Shown here: one piece after another, positions 49,838 through 58,448 of the stretch
Position numbering within the stretch: position 1 is the first letter of the stretch
How the letters are laid out: each line of letters begins with the position of its first letter
Assembly: GCA_020687605.1 (NCBI GenBank)
Contig: JAJEQY010000009.1
Coordinates: forward strand, 1 to 58,448
Origin: Intestinimonas aquisgranensis
GTDB taxonomy: Bacteria > Bacillota > Clostridia > Oscillospirales > Oscillospiraceae
Direction of reading: 5' to 3'
DNA: 58,448 bases
Program-made: the position numbers and the translations under genes
The notes under the pieces: model-generated
The model's input: the letters and a program-made list of their open reading frames with translations, nothing else
The model's database searches: none
Told to the model about the DNA's origin: nothing

Positions 49838-51577
49838 TTACCGGCACCAACCGGTGGGATTGGAGCGGGCGGTGATGAAGCGGCGGTAAATGCCCTCCTC
49901 CGCCATAAGTTTGTCGTGGTCGCCGGCCTGAACGATGCGCCCCTGGTCGATAACCAGGATCTCATCGGCGTGGCGAATGGTATTGAGCCGGTGGGCAATG
50001 ACCAGCAGGGTCTTGCCCCGGCACAGTTGGGTGATGGCCTCCTGGATGTAGCTCTCATTGTCGGCGTCCACGCTGGCAGTGGCCTCATCCAGAATGACGA
50101 TGGGGGCATCCTTCAGGATGCAGCGGGCAATGGAGATCCGCTGCCGTTCTCCACCGGAGAGACTGGCTCCACCTTCGCCGATAACAGTGTCAAAGCCGTC
50201 GGGCAGTTCCATGATGAAGTCATAGCATCGGGCTTTCCTGGCTGCCTCATAGACCTCCTCCCGTGTGGCGTCTGTCCGTCCCATGGCGATATTGTTATAG
50301 ACGGTATCCTGGAAGAGATAGACCCGCTGGAACACCATGGAGATCTGATCCATCAGATCCGAGAGAGGAATACTGCGGATGTCACTGCCCCGCACCAGAA
50401 TCTGTCCCTGTTTGACATCCCAAAACCGGGAGAGCAGGTTGGCTACCGTACTTTTACCGCCGCCGGAGGGGCCCACCAGGGCCAGCATCCGGTTTTTCTC
50501 CAGTGTGAAAGAGACATCATGCAGTACCTCTTTCTCCCCGTAGGCGAAGGTGACATTTCGGAACTCCACCTCCGGGGCGCTGCCGACTTTGGGGAAGGAC
50601 TCCCGGCCCCGGTCAGGCAGTTCCGGCTGAGCCAACACTGCCTCGATCCGGTCCATGCAGGCGTTCATCACCGTCAGGCGGGTGGCTTGACTATAGAGCG
50701 CTTTAATGGGGCCGAAGAGGTCAAAGACGAAGAGCAGGACACCCAGCAGGAAGGTGATGGAGAGCTGCCCCCGGCCATAGAGCCAGAGAGACAGGGGGAT
50801 CATCAGCACCGAGCCCAGACCGCACACCAGATAAAGGGCCCGCATCCAGGGGGCCTGACTCTCCTCGAACTCGATGCTGACCTTGCGGCTCCGGGCGAAA
50901 TTCTCGGTGAGCTGCGCGGAACGCTCTCCCAGCAGGTTGAAGGTCTTGGCGATGCCGATGCCCTCCACATAGTCCAGCACCGCCCGTGTGAGCGCCTCGC
51001 TCTGCTCCTGTCGGATGTCGGAGTGGGCCAGGGTGCTCCCCAGAGATGCGCGGCCCAGCTGCCAGATAATCAGCACCACCACCAAGGCGGCCAGTCCCAG
51101 CCAGGGATTCAGGAAGGCCAGCCACAGCACCAGAATAGCCTGGGCAAAGGTATAGCTCATCATGTTGGCAATGTCGTGCATACAGTTCTCCTCAATGAAC
51201 ACCATGTCGGTGGACAGAACGGAACTGATTTTGCCGATGTTGCCCTCTGTGAAATAGCCCATGGGCAGGCGGCGCAAATGCCGTCCCAGCTCCATGCGCA
51301 GATCGGCGAATACCATATAGCCCGCCGCGGCCTGGAGCCGGTCGGCGGTGTTCTGGCACAGGCATTCCAGCAGAACGCAACCCACCGTGCCCACCGCCAG
51401 CCACAGGCACAGCCGTGCCGTCATGGTTCCCTGGAGAAAAGCGCTCAGGGCCAGGAAGGACAGACCGATGGGGGCCTTGGACAGCATGGCCTTCAGGAAC
51501 GCAAAGACAAAGGCCAGCTTGATTCGCCCCTGATATGGGCCGGATACGGACAGGATTCGTTTCATCAGCGCGATCAT
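49838..51577 (-). CDS. ABC half-transporter, ATPase + permease (second subunit, unit 1)
   Basis: 579 residues. Six membrane segments (1-300) then the ATPase: Walker A GPSGGGKST, Q-loop, LSGGERQR signature, Walker B IVILDEATAS, H-loop AHRL. The start overlaps the first subunit (ATGA). A heterodimer with the 51574 product is likely. This type includes Irt/YbtPQ transporters for Fe-metallophores and multidrug exporters; direction cannot be read from sequence, but the iron-box and TetR context suggest metallophore handling. Confidence 0.88.
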   Translation of the reverse strand: MIALMKRILSVSGPYQGRIKLAFVFAFLKAMLSKAPIGLSFLALSAFLQGTMTARLCLWLAVGTVGCVLLECLCQNTADRLQAAAGYMVFADLRMELGRHLRRLPMGYFTEGNIGKISSVLSTDMVFIEENCMHDIANMMSYTFAQAILVLWLAFLNPWLGLAALVVVLIIWQLGRASLGSTLAHSDIRQEQSEALTRAVLDYVEGIGIAKTFNLLGERSAQLTENFARSRKVSIEFEESQAPWMRALYLVCGLGSVLMIPLSLWLYGRGQLSITFLLGVLLFVFDLFGPIKALYSQATRLTVMNACMDRIEAVLAQPELPDRGRESFPKVGSAPEVEFRNVTFAYGEKEVLHDVSFTLEKNRMLALVGPSGGGKSTVANLLSRFWDVKQGQILVRGSDIRSIPLSDLMDQISMVFQRVYLFQDTVYNNIAMGRTDATREEVYEAARKARCYDFIMELPDGFDTVIGEGGASLSGGERQRISIARCILKDAPIVILDEATASVDADNESYIQEAITQLCRGKTLLVIAHRLNTIRHADEILVIDQGRIVQAGDHDKLMAEEGIYRRFITARSNPTGWCR

Positions 51578-53325
51578 GCCTCGTCGCCTCCTTTCTCCGC
51601 AGAGACACGCCAGGCAGCGGCTCCCTCGGCAGCCCGCCACAGTTTTTCATAGGCGGGGCAAGTCTTTCGCAATGTATCGTGGCGGCCAATCCCTGCCACA
51701 TTGCCCTGATCCAGCACCACAATCTGATCGGCGCCTACAATGGACTGAAGCCGGTGGGCGATGACGATGACCGTCTTGCCCCGGATCACCTCGGCAATGG
51801 CGGCGTTCATTTTTTCCTCATTCTCCGGGTCCACGCTGGCGGTGGCCTCGTCCAGCACCACGATGGGAGCGTCCTTCAAAATCGCCCGGGCCAGTGCGAT
51901 CCGCTGTCGCTCCCCGCCGGAAAGCCCTTTGCCGCCGTCGCCGGCCATGGTATAGATCCCTTTTTCCAGCCGCTCCAGGAACTCTCCGCACTGGGCCCGT
52001 TCCGCCGCCGCCAGCACCTCCTCGTCGGTGGCGCCGGGTCTTCCCAGCCGGATGTTCTCCAACAGGCTGGTGTTGAACAGGAACTGCTCCTGCGCGACGA
52101 AGGAGATCTGCTCGTTCAGAGAGGCGAGGGACATCTCTCGCAGGTCTTGCCCCCCCAGCGTAATGCGTCCGTCCGTCACATCGTAAAAGTGGACCAGCAG
52201 CTTGGCAAGGGTCGATTTCCCGCTGCCGGATTCTCCCACCAAAGCGGTAAGGCTGCCCTGTGGGACAGAGAAGGAGACGCCGTGGAGGACTTCGTCCTTT
52301 TCATAAGAAAACCGCACATTCTCAAAGCGGATCTGCAAATCGTTTCCGTTGAAATCCGTTTTTCCTTCTTTCAGGGGCGGAATATTGAACAGAGATTCCA
52401 TTTGGTCGATCTTGTAGCTCAGCTGGGGCAGCACCGACATAAAGTTCATGGCTCGGATCAGAGGCGGTCCCACGGAAAAAGACATGCACAATACCAGCGC
52501 GTAATCCGGCAAGGTAGAGGCGCCGGTGAGTACCAGATAGCCGCCGGCCGGCAGCAGCACCAGCGCCACGCAGGGCAAAATGCTGGTGTAGAGGGCCATC
52601 CACAGCCAGCAGGCCCGGAACCAATCCAGAGTAAAATCCCGGTAGTTTTTTACATCGGTCTCAAAGCGGTGATAGGACTCTCCGTCCCGGTTGAAGACTT
52701 TCACGACTTCCATGCCGTTGATGTACTCCACGATGGTGTTGTTCATTTTCTGCCCGGCGGCGTAGTAGTCTCCCATCTTGCTCATGCCGGAGCGGTACAT
52801 CATGCCCATGGCCAGCACGCCCAGCGGGAGGGAGCAGAGGGAAAGCATACCCAGCTTCCAGTCCGTGAGGAACATGGCCGCAAATACCACCACCGGCACC
52901 GCCAGATTGGACAGCCCTTCCGGCAGGGCGTGGGCCAGCAGAAGTTCCATGCTCTCAATGTCGTCAATGAACATCTTCTTCCAGACTCCAACGCCCTTCT
53001 CCTGGATCGCGCCCAGGGGCTGCTTTTCCAGCTTGCTCTGGAGATGGAGCCGGAGGTTTTCCAAAGTATGATAGGCGGAGCGATGAGACAGAGCCAGCCC
53101 CTCCACATAAAGAAGGCTGTAGAGGACCATGCACAGAGCCATGGCCCCGGCGTTGAACAGGGTTTCCTCCAACGTGAGACTGCCCCCAGTCAGCAGGGGT
53201 CTCAGCAGGCGGTAGAGGAAGAAATAGGGCAGCACGCTCATGGCCACGCCGGCCACCAGTACCAGAATGGAGGCATAAGTCGTCTTCCGGTGGCGTCCGG
53301 TGTAGCGCAGGACTTTTTGAAACAC
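51574..53325 (-). CDS. ABC half-transporter, ATPase + permease (first subunit, unit 1)
   Basis: 583 residues from GTG 53325, with AAGGAGTGATACT. Membrane domain with ELLLAHALPEGLSNLAVP, then ATPase: Walker A GESGSGKST, KGLSGGERQRIALARA, IVVLDEATASVD, AHRL. Both ATP sites look intact. Promoted from a short leader carrying box E just after the TetR terminator. Pairs with the 49838 product. Confidence 0.88.
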   Translation of the reverse strand: MFQKVLRYTGRHRKTTYASILVLVAGVAMSVLPYFFLYRLLRPLLTGGSLTLEETLFNAGAMALCMVLYSLLYVEGLALSHRSAYHTLENLRLHLQSKLEKQPLGAIQEKGVGVWKKMFIDDIESMELLLAHALPEGLSNLAVPVVVFAAMFLTDWKLGMLSLCSLPLGVLAMGMMYRSGMSKMGDYYAAGQKMNNTIVEYINGMEVVKVFNRDGESYHRFETDVKNYRDFTLDWFRACWLWMALYTSILPCVALVLLPAGGYLVLTGASTLPDYALVLCMSFSVGPPLIRAMNFMSVLPQLSYKIDQMESLFNIPPLKEGKTDFNGNDLQIRFENVRFSYEKDEVLHGVSFSVPQGSLTALVGESGSGKSTLAKLLVHFYDVTDGRITLGGQDLREMSLASLNEQISFVAQEQFLFNTSLLENIRLGRPGATDEEVLAAAERAQCGEFLERLEKGIYTMAGDGGKGLSGGERQRIALARAILKDAPIVVLDEATASVDPENEEKMNAAIAEVIRGKTVIVIAHRLQSIVGADQIVVLDQGNVAGIGRHDTLRKTCPAYEKLWRAAEGAAAWRVSAEKGGDEA

Positions 53326-53342
53326 AGTATCACTCCTTTTTA

Positions 53343-53358
53343 GTTAGTTATTGCTAAC
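53343..53358. promoter_or_regulatory. DtxR-type box E: GTTAGT-TATT-GCTAAC
   Basis: One mismatch to the consensus. It sits between the TetR terminator and the ribosome site of the first ABC subunit, directly after a TAATAA that could be a -10. Confidence 0.7.
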
Positions 53359-53370
53359 TTATTAGCGAGA

Positions 53371-53395
53371 AAAAAGCCTCCGCAGAGGCGTTTTT
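53371..53395 (-). terminator. Terminator of first TetR gene
   Basis: GCCTC/GAGGC stem with T-run on both strands (AAAAA...GTTTTT on plus) at the TetR stop. Confidence 0.65.
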
Positions 53396-54015
53396 CACCC
53401 CTTGGGGAATCCCAGGGCAGCGTACCAGTCAAAGAGACGGCAGACCAAAGTGCAGTGGCGCTGGATCTCCGGCCAGGTGAAGTCGTGGATAAAGGGCTCG
53501 TAAATGGTGGTCCAGAAGGCGGACAGGACCACATGAAGCTCCTCCCGCGTCATATCCACCGTACACAAGCCCCGGCGTCTGGCCTCGGCGTAGTAGGTCC
53601 AGGTGCCTTCCGTCATTTTCTCCACCCAGTCGTGTTGGAAGTTGGCGTAGGCGGTGCCCTCCGCTCCGGTGAGCAGCAGCACAAAGCCATCCCGCCGCTC
53701 ATTGAGAAAGCGGAACCACCACAGCATATATTCCTCATCCATATACCACGCCCGGATCAGATCCTCGTCGGAGAGGGCGGATGCCGGCACCGCCGTCCGC
53801 TCCTCATAAACAGCATCCAAATCCGCCACCGTATCCGCCACCACAGCGCGAAACAGTTCCTCTTTTCCGGCGTAACGCTTATAAAGAGCCCCGGTTGTCA
53901 CACCCGCTCGCTGGCAGATGGATTTCAGGGAAGCCCTCTCAAAGCCAAGCGTCCGAAACTCCTCTCTGGCACTGTCCATGATCCGAGGGTCGATGGAAGT
54001 ATCCGGTTTTGCCAT
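53395..54015 (-). CDS. TetR-family regulator (unit 1)
   Basis: 206 residues. HTH (DPRIMDSAREEFRTLGFERASLKSICQRAGVTTGALYKRYAGKEELF) then ligand domain with TAEG-like regions (GTAYANFQHDWVEK). ATG 54015 with GGGAGGG. Upstream of the ABC pair on the same strand, divergent from a second TetR. Likely a repressor controlled by a metallophore or toxic compound. Confidence 0.86.
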   Translation of the reverse strand: MAKPDTSIDPRIMDSAREEFRTLGFERASLKSICQRAGVTTGALYKRYAGKEELFRAVVADTVADLDAVYEERTAVPASALSDEDLIRAWYMDEEYMLWWFRFLNERRDGFVLLLTGAEGTAYANFQHDWVEKMTEGTWTYYAEARRRGLCTVDMTREELHVVLSAFWTTIYEPFIHDFTWPEIQRHCTLVCRLFDWYAALGFPKG

Positions 54016-54049
54016 AACATCCCTCCCAACGAATGATAATTTGATTACC

Positions 54050-54064
54050 GATAATCCGATTATC
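54050..54064. promoter_or_regulatory. TetR operator GATAAT-CCG-ATTATC
   Basis: A 15-base palindrome with another GATAAT 15 bases upstream, in the start region of the minus-strand TetR gene. Confidence 0.65.
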
Positions 54065-54107
54065 AATATAGCATCCCTTTCTATCACTGTCAAGGGGAAA
54101 TCCTCTC

Positions 54108-54136
54108 TTGACAAACTCGCTTTTTGGTTGTATATT
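54108..54136 (+). promoter_or_regulatory. Promoter of second TetR gene
   Basis: TTGACA, 17-base spacer, TATATT. The TTCAAAA-N5-TTTTGAA palindrome begins within the -10. Confidence 0.85.
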
Positions 54137-54166
54137 CAAAACATCGTTTTGAAACATTGTTTTGAA
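54135..54166. promoter_or_regulatory. TetR operator TTCAAAA-N5-TTTTGAA
   Basis: A 19-base palindrome (54135-54153) with a third repeated half-site TTTTGAA nearby. It overlaps the -10 and +1 of the plus-strand TetR gene, so autorepression is likely. Confidence 0.7.
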
Positions 54167-54181
54167 TTGCGAGGCGATACC

Positions 54182-54811
54182 ATGGCAAAGCAGATTGAAG
54201 GGGTCTATGAAAATGTGCTTCGTTGCGCCCGTCAGGAATTTTTGGAAAAAGGTTTTGCTCTGGCATCCCTGCGGGATATCGCCAAGGCGGCGGGAACCAG
54301 CACCGGCTCCATCTATACCCGTTTTACCGACAAGGCGGGATTGTTCCGGGCCCTGGTGGAGCCTGCTGCCGGAGAGCTGAAGCGCCGTTTTTTGGAGATT
54401 CAGGAGTCTTTTCACCGGTTTGACGGCCAAACCCAGCAGGAGGAAATGGGGCGTTACACTGCCCATGCCCAGGAGGGACTGTTTGATTACATCTATGAGC
54501 ACCTGCCGGAGTTTGAACTGCTGCTCCGCCGGGGCGCTGGGACGGAATATGCCCACTATATTGACGAGTTGGTGGAGATCGAAGTCAGTTACACCTACAA
54601 ATACATGGAGGTCATCGGCTGTGAGAGCGTCCGCTCCGGTCAGGTCACCGAGGACTTGATCCATATCGTTACCACCGCCTACTTCAACGGAATGTTTGAG
54701 CCGGTGCGGCACCACATGGATAAGGCCCGGGCGCTCCACTATATTCGCCAGCTCAACCGCTATCACATGGCAGGATTTGAGACGATCTTTCATCCCGAAA
54801 ACTTCCGGTAG
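54182..54811 (+). CDS. TetR-family regulator (unit 2)
   Basis: 209 residues. HTH (VLRCARQEFLEKGFALASLRDIAKAAGTSTGSIYTRFTDKAGLF), then helical ligand domain with LLRRGAGTEYAHYIDELVEIEV. ATG 54182 with GCGAGGCGAT. Divergent from the unit 1 TetR, upstream of the unit 2 ABC pair. Confidence 0.87.
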   Translation: MAKQIEGVYENVLRCARQEFLEKGFALASLRDIAKAAGTSTGSIYTRFTDKAGLFRALVEPAAGELKRRFLEIQESFHRFDGQTQQEEMGRYTAHAQEGLFDYIYEHLPEFELLLRRGAGTEYAHYIDELVEIEVSYTYKYMEVIGCESVRSGQVTEDLIHIVTTAYFNGMFEPVRHHMDKARALHYIRQLNRYHMAGFETIFHPENFR

Positions 54812-54814
54812 TGC

Positions 54815-54841
54815 AAAAGGCCGCTTTCCCGGCGGCCTTTT
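54815..54841 (+). terminator. Terminator of second TetR gene
   Basis: AAAAGGCCGC / GCGGCCTTTT stem with a seven-base loop. It separates the TetR gene from the ABC genes. Confidence 0.8.
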
Positions 54842-54854
54842 CATAGAACCAAAG

Positions 54855-54870
54855 GTTAGCAACAACTAAC
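54855..54870. promoter_or_regulatory. DtxR-type box F: GTTAGC-AACA-ACTAAC
   Basis: One mismatch. Located between the TetR terminator and the AAAGGAGG of the first ABC subunit, mirroring box E. Confidence 0.7.
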
Positions 54871-54886
54871 TAAAGGAGGCTTATTT

Positions 54887-56632
54887 ATGCAGAGAACGCA
54901 AAGCCCGCTGCTGCGGCTGTGGCAGCTGGGCAGGGATCATCACGGCGGCCTGATTGCCGCCATCTTCTGCGCGGTGGCGGGTGTCCTGCTGGGGCTGCTG
55001 CCGTATCTCTCAGCGGGGCACATCCTGGTGGCGCTTTTGACCGGGCAGCGGGACTGGAACTTCTATTTTCTGTGGTGTATGGTGGCTCTGGGGGGCTATC
55101 TGGCCAAAACCCTGCTTTACAATCTGGCACTTTCCCTCTCCCACAAGGCCACCTTCCAGATCCTGCGGGACATCCGGAAGATGGTTCTGTCCAAAATGCC
55201 CCGCTTACCCTTGGGAGACATTCTGGACACCTCCAGCGGCCGGCTCAAACAGATCGTGGTAGATCAGGTGGAGAGTATGGAGACGACACTGGCCCACCTG
55301 CTGCCGGAGATGACCTCCAATCTGCTGGCGCCGGTATGCGTTCTCGTGTATCTGTTTACGCTGGACTGGCGCATGGCATTGCTGAGTCTGGTGTCCATTC
55401 CTGTGGGCATGGCTTTTATGATGGCCATCATGGGCAGCTATGGCAAGGACTATCAGGGTGCGGTGGAGACGACCCAGGCTATGAACGAGACCATTGTGGA
55501 GTACATCGGCGGCATTGAGGTCATCAAGGCCTTCAATCAGGGAAAGAACTCCTATGAGAAGTTCTCCTCCCGGGTACGGGCCAATGCTGCCTACTACTAC
55601 AACTGGATGAAGAAATGCCAGTTCGGAATGGCGCTGGCCTATGCCATCGCTCCCACCACCCTTATCACGGTGCTGCCTGTGGGCTGGATCTTCTACACTG
55701 GCGGCAGTTTGTCCGCAGAGGTATTTCTCACCACCATCATCCTGTCCATGAGTATTGTGGGACCTCTCATTGCCGCCATGGGCTTTGTGGATAATCTTGC
55801 CAAGGTAGGTACCATCGTGGGCTCGGTGGACGAGATCCTCCTGAAGCCGGAGCAGGATCACGGAACACAGCCGGCACAGCTGGGAAAACCGGATATCGCC
55901 TTGGGTCATGTTTCCTTTGGATATGCCCAGGACAAGGAGATCCTCCACAACATCTCCCTCACCATTCCGGCCGGCAGCCTCACCGCTTTGGTTGGACCCT
56001 CCGGTTCGGGCAAGTCCACCATTGCCAAGCTCATCGCCGGTTTCTGGGATGTGACCGAGGGCCGCATTACCCTGGGCGGCGTGGAGGAAAGCCGTATCCC
56101 GCTGGAACAACTCTACGACCAAGTGGCCTTTGTTTCTCAGGACAATTACCTCTTTGACGATACCATCCGGGAAAATATCCGTATGGGACGGGTAAATGCC
56201 ACGGATCAAGAAGTAGAACAAGTCGCCAAAGCCGCCGGATGCGACGGTTTCATCCGCCAGTTGGATCATGGCTATGACACCCGGGTGGGCGGCGGAGGCG
56301 CCCATCTCTCCGGAGGAGAGCGGCAGCGTATCGCTATCGCCCGGGCCATGCTGAAAAACGCCCCTGTGGTGATTCTGGACGAGGCCACCGCCTACATTGA
56401 TCCGGAGAATGAAGCGGTGGTCCAGCGGGCAGTGGCAAAACTGGTGGAGGGTAAGACGGTCATCGTCATTGCCCACCGCCTGTCCACCATCACCGGCGCA
56501 GATCAGATCGTGGTGGTGAAGGATGGAAGCATCGAGGCACAGGGCAGACATGAAGAACTGTTGCGCCATTGCCCGTTGTACGCCGATCTGTGGCAGGCTC
56601 ACATGGGTGTAAAGGAGGGAGAAACGGTATGA
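54887..56632 (+). CDS. ABC half-transporter, ATPase + permease (first subunit, unit 2)
   Basis: 581 residues. Six-span membrane domain (1-310) and ATPase with Walker A GPSGSGKST, AHLSGGERQRIAIARA, VVILDEATAYID, AHRL. Some residues of the H-loop region differ from unit 1. The stop overlaps the next start. Likely heterodimer with 56629. AAAGGAGG before the ATG. Confidence 0.9.
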   Translation: MQRTQSPLLRLWQLGRDHHGGLIAAIFCAVAGVLLGLLPYLSAGHILVALLTGQRDWNFYFLWCMVALGGYLAKTLLYNLALSLSHKATFQILRDIRKMVLSKMPRLPLGDILDTSSGRLKQIVVDQVESMETTLAHLLPEMTSNLLAPVCVLVYLFTLDWRMALLSLVSIPVGMAFMMAIMGSYGKDYQGAVETTQAMNETIVEYIGGIEVIKAFNQGKNSYEKFSSRVRANAAYYYNWMKKCQFGMALAYAIAPTTLITVLPVGWIFYTGGSLSAEVFLTTIILSMSIVGPLIAAMGFVDNLAKVGTIVGSVDEILLKPEQDHGTQPAQLGKPDIALGHVSFGYAQDKEILHNISLTIPAGSLTALVGPSGSGKSTIAKLIAGFWDVTEGRITLGGVEESRIPLEQLYDQVAFVSQDNYLFDDTIRENIRMGRVNATDQEVEQVAKAAGCDGFIRQLDHGYDTRVGGGGAHLSGGERQRIAIARAMLKNAPVVILDEATAYIDPENEAVVQRAVAKLVEGKTVIVIAHRLSTITGADQIVVVKDGSIEAQGRHEELLRHCPLYADLWQAHMGVKEGETV

Positions 56633-58359
56633 TCGAGACATTCAGAGGTATCTGGCGGTTTGCCGGTGAGGAACAGCGCAACATCCGGCGCTCGGTGATC
56701 GCTTGCTTTTTCAACGCGGTGTTCCATATGTTTGAGATCGCCGCCATTTACTACACCATCCTGGCTCTGCTGGATGGAAAAACCGGCCATGCCACGGCGT
56801 GGCAGGCGCTGGGTCTGTTGGCAGTCAGTATTCTGGGCAGCGCCGTGACCAAGTATTTCTCCCAACTCCAGCAGACCCACGCCGGGTACTTCATGGCGGC
56901 CAATAAGCGCGTGGCCATCGGGCAGCGGATGAAATCCGTCCCCATGGGCTACTTCAACGACAACAGCCTGGGAGAGCTCACCGGGGTCTGCACCACTGTA
57001 CTGGACAATGTGGAGACTGTGGCCCCCATGGTGTTGGTGACCATGCTGGGCGGGATGCTCAACGCTCTGGTCTTTACGGTGATGATCCTGATTTTTGACT
57101 GGCGGATCGGTCTCATTGTGGTGGCTGCTACAACAGTTTATTTGTTCATCACCTCCGCCATGGAGCAAAAATCCGCCGCCCTCGCCCCGCACCGTCAGAA
57201 GTCCGAGGCCAAGTTGGTGGAGGCGGTGCTGGAATATGTGCAGGGCATGAGCGTGGTGAAGTCCTTCAACCTCACCGGACGGGGCGACCGCACCCTGCAG
57301 GAAGCTCTGGAATACAATTGCCGCAGCAATCTGAACATCGAAAAGATGTTCACCCCCTATATCATGGCGCAGGGGATCGCGCTCCAGCTGGGAAGCGTGG
57401 CCATGATGCTTGCGGCGGTATGGCTCTATCTCTCCGGGACGATGATTCTGGCCAATGCCCTGATGGTGGTCATCATGTCCTTCCTGGTCTTTGCTCAGAT
57501 CTCCTCGGCGGGCAGCGGCATGTCCCTGCTGCGTATCGTCAGCAGCTGCATGGCCCATGCCGATGAGACGGACGCCATGCCTCAGCTGGCAGAGACCGGT
57601 CGGGCCGGCACGCCCAGGGATCACGGCATTACCTTCGACCATGTTTCGTTCTCTTATGACCAGCGGCCCATCCTGCGGGATGTATCCTTCACCATCCCGG
57701 ACAGAACCACCACCGCCATCGTGGGCCCCAGCGGCTCCGGGAAAACCACACTGTGTAATCTCATCGCCCGGTTCTGGGATGTGGAGAGCGGCGCCGTCCT
57801 TGTGGGCGGTCAGAATGTGAAGGACTATACTCTGGAGGGCCTGATGGATCAGATCTCCATGGTATTTCAGAAGGTCTATCTCTTTGCTGACACGGTGGAA
57901 AACAACATCAAGTTCGGATGCCCCAATGCCACCCATGAGGAAGTGGTGGCTGCAGCGAAGAAAGCCTGCTGCCACGACTTTATTCTCACCCTGCCCCAAG
58001 GCTATGACACCGTCATCGGCGAGGGTGGTTCCAGCCTTTCCGGCGGCGAGAAGCAGCGCATCTCCATTGCCCGGGCCATCCTGAAAGACGCCCCCATCGT
58101 AATCCTGGACGAGGCCACCGCCAATGTGGACCCGGAGAATGAGGACCGGCTGCAGAAGGCCATCGAAGCCCTGACCCGGGACAAGACCATTCTGATGATC
58201 GCTCACCGGCTGAAGACGGTCCGTAACGCCGACCAGATCCTGGTGCTGGACGGCGGACAGATCGTTCAGCGAGGCACCCACAGCCAGCTCATGGCCCAGG
58301 AGGGCTTGTATCAAGCGTTCGTATCTGGCCGTGAAGAGTCCGGTCAGTGGAAGCTCTAA
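56629..58359 (+). CDS. ABC half-transporter, ATPase + permease (second subunit, unit 2)
   Basis: 576 residues, start overlapping the previous stop (ATGA). Membrane domain with FFNAVFHMFEIAAIYYTIL, then ATPase: GPSGSGKTT, SLSGGEKQRISIARA, IVILDEATANVD, AHRLKTV. Both catalytic motifs are intact. Forms a pair with 54887. The closely similar pair at 49838-53325 is transcribed the other way. Confidence 0.9.
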   Translation: MIETFRGIWRFAGEEQRNIRRSVIACFFNAVFHMFEIAAIYYTILALLDGKTGHATAWQALGLLAVSILGSAVTKYFSQLQQTHAGYFMAANKRVAIGQRMKSVPMGYFNDNSLGELTGVCTTVLDNVETVAPMVLVTMLGGMLNALVFTVMILIFDWRIGLIVVAATTVYLFITSAMEQKSAALAPHRQKSEAKLVEAVLEYVQGMSVVKSFNLTGRGDRTLQEALEYNCRSNLNIEKMFTPYIMAQGIALQLGSVAMMLAAVWLYLSGTMILANALMVVIMSFLVFAQISSAGSGMSLLRIVSSCMAHADETDAMPQLAETGRAGTPRDHGITFDHVSFSYDQRPILRDVSFTIPDRTTTAIVGPSGSGKTTLCNLIARFWDVESGAVLVGGQNVKDYTLEGLMDQISMVFQKVYLFADTVENNIKFGCPNATHEEVVAAAKKACCHDFILTLPQGYDTVIGEGGSSLSGGEKQRISIARAILKDAPIVILDEATANVDPENEDRLQKAIEALTRDKTILMIAHRLKTVRNADQILVLDGGQIVQRGTHSQLMAQEGLYQAFVSGREESGQWKL

Positions 58360-58381
58360 GAGGAGGAGCGCCTAAACCATC

Positions 58382-58448
<67 letters not shown>

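Noticed and set aside
49670..53343. Two long plus-strand frames opposite the first ABC pair
   Set aside because: Shadows rich in Gln/His/Gly; both real ABC genes with full motifs lie on the minus strand.
55205..58314. Long minus-strand frames opposite the second ABC pair
   Set aside because: Same reason; complements of well-supported ABC genes.

Overview
The window looks like a chromosomal segment of a high-GC anaerobic gut Clostridium (Bacillota, probably Oscillospiraceae, Flavonifractor/Lawsonibacter type). This is an inference from strong GGAGG ribosome sites, TTGACA/TATAAT-like promoters, GC-rich coding, large families of flavodoxins, aldo-keto reductases and P1B ATPases, and MobP3/tyrosine-integrase mobile elements. 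No rRNA, tRNA or CRISPR array was seen. The last 53 bases are a pure G run that looks like a sequencing artefact.

Region 1 (1-8.0 kb): the 3' part of a DUF4253 gene, then an integrative mobilisable element: excisionase-like HTH, winged-helix protein, ribbon-helix-helix accessory protein, MobP3 relaxase with C-terminal Sel1 repeats, zinc ribbon, and two overlapping tyrosine recombinases. A second, paralogous twin-recombinase module lies at 28.9-31.7 kb with no mobilisation genes.

Region 2 (8.1-23.2 kb): a redox island. The centre is a minus-strand operon running from MerR (17769) to 11055: MerR, flavodoxin lipoprotein, flavodoxin lipoprotein, FGE-sulfatase/flavodoxin lipoprotein (interrupted by one in-frame TGA), flavin reductase-like protein, aldo-keto reductase, DUF4405-like membrane protein, and a signal-peptide/3xSLH/flavodoxin fusion. 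Four flavodoxin domains are therefore predicted outside the membrane. Around it lie two LysR regulators with visible T-N11-A operators, a cytoplasmic flavodoxin, two more aldo-keto reductases, an HxlR/flavin reductase pair and two radical SAM genes.

Region 3 (23.3-28.9 kb): two CPC-type P1B metal ATPases with TetR, ArsR and a small HMA protein. Region 4 (31.9-36.8 kb): patatin, an interrupted flavodoxin-ferredoxin protein, an MDR oxidoreductase with an Rrf2 regulator and two tandem operators, and two NADPH:FMN-type flavoproteins with an HxlR regulator. Region 5 (36.8-41.8 kb): a scarred zone with hairpin/17-bp repeats around a tiny zinc-ribbon gene, a KilA-N remnant, a DUF1016 gene running into an LMW phosphatase, a metallophosphoesterase, a serine recombinase that has lost its catalytic N-terminus, and a truncated siderophore permease.

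Region 6 (41.8-58.4 kb): a metal-homeostasis island. It holds FecCD permeases, an unusual P1B ATPase with SCA in place of CPC plus a DUF6110-like protein and a 26-residue membrane peptide, AraC, flavodoxin + DUF3793, a DtxR-family repressor, methyltransferase + HMA + small membrane protein, and two mirror-image TetR/ABC-transporter units. Six copies of a GTTAGC-N4-GCTAAC palindrome sit at these promoters or leaders. I read them as a local DtxR-type regulon, probably for iron/metallophore handling.
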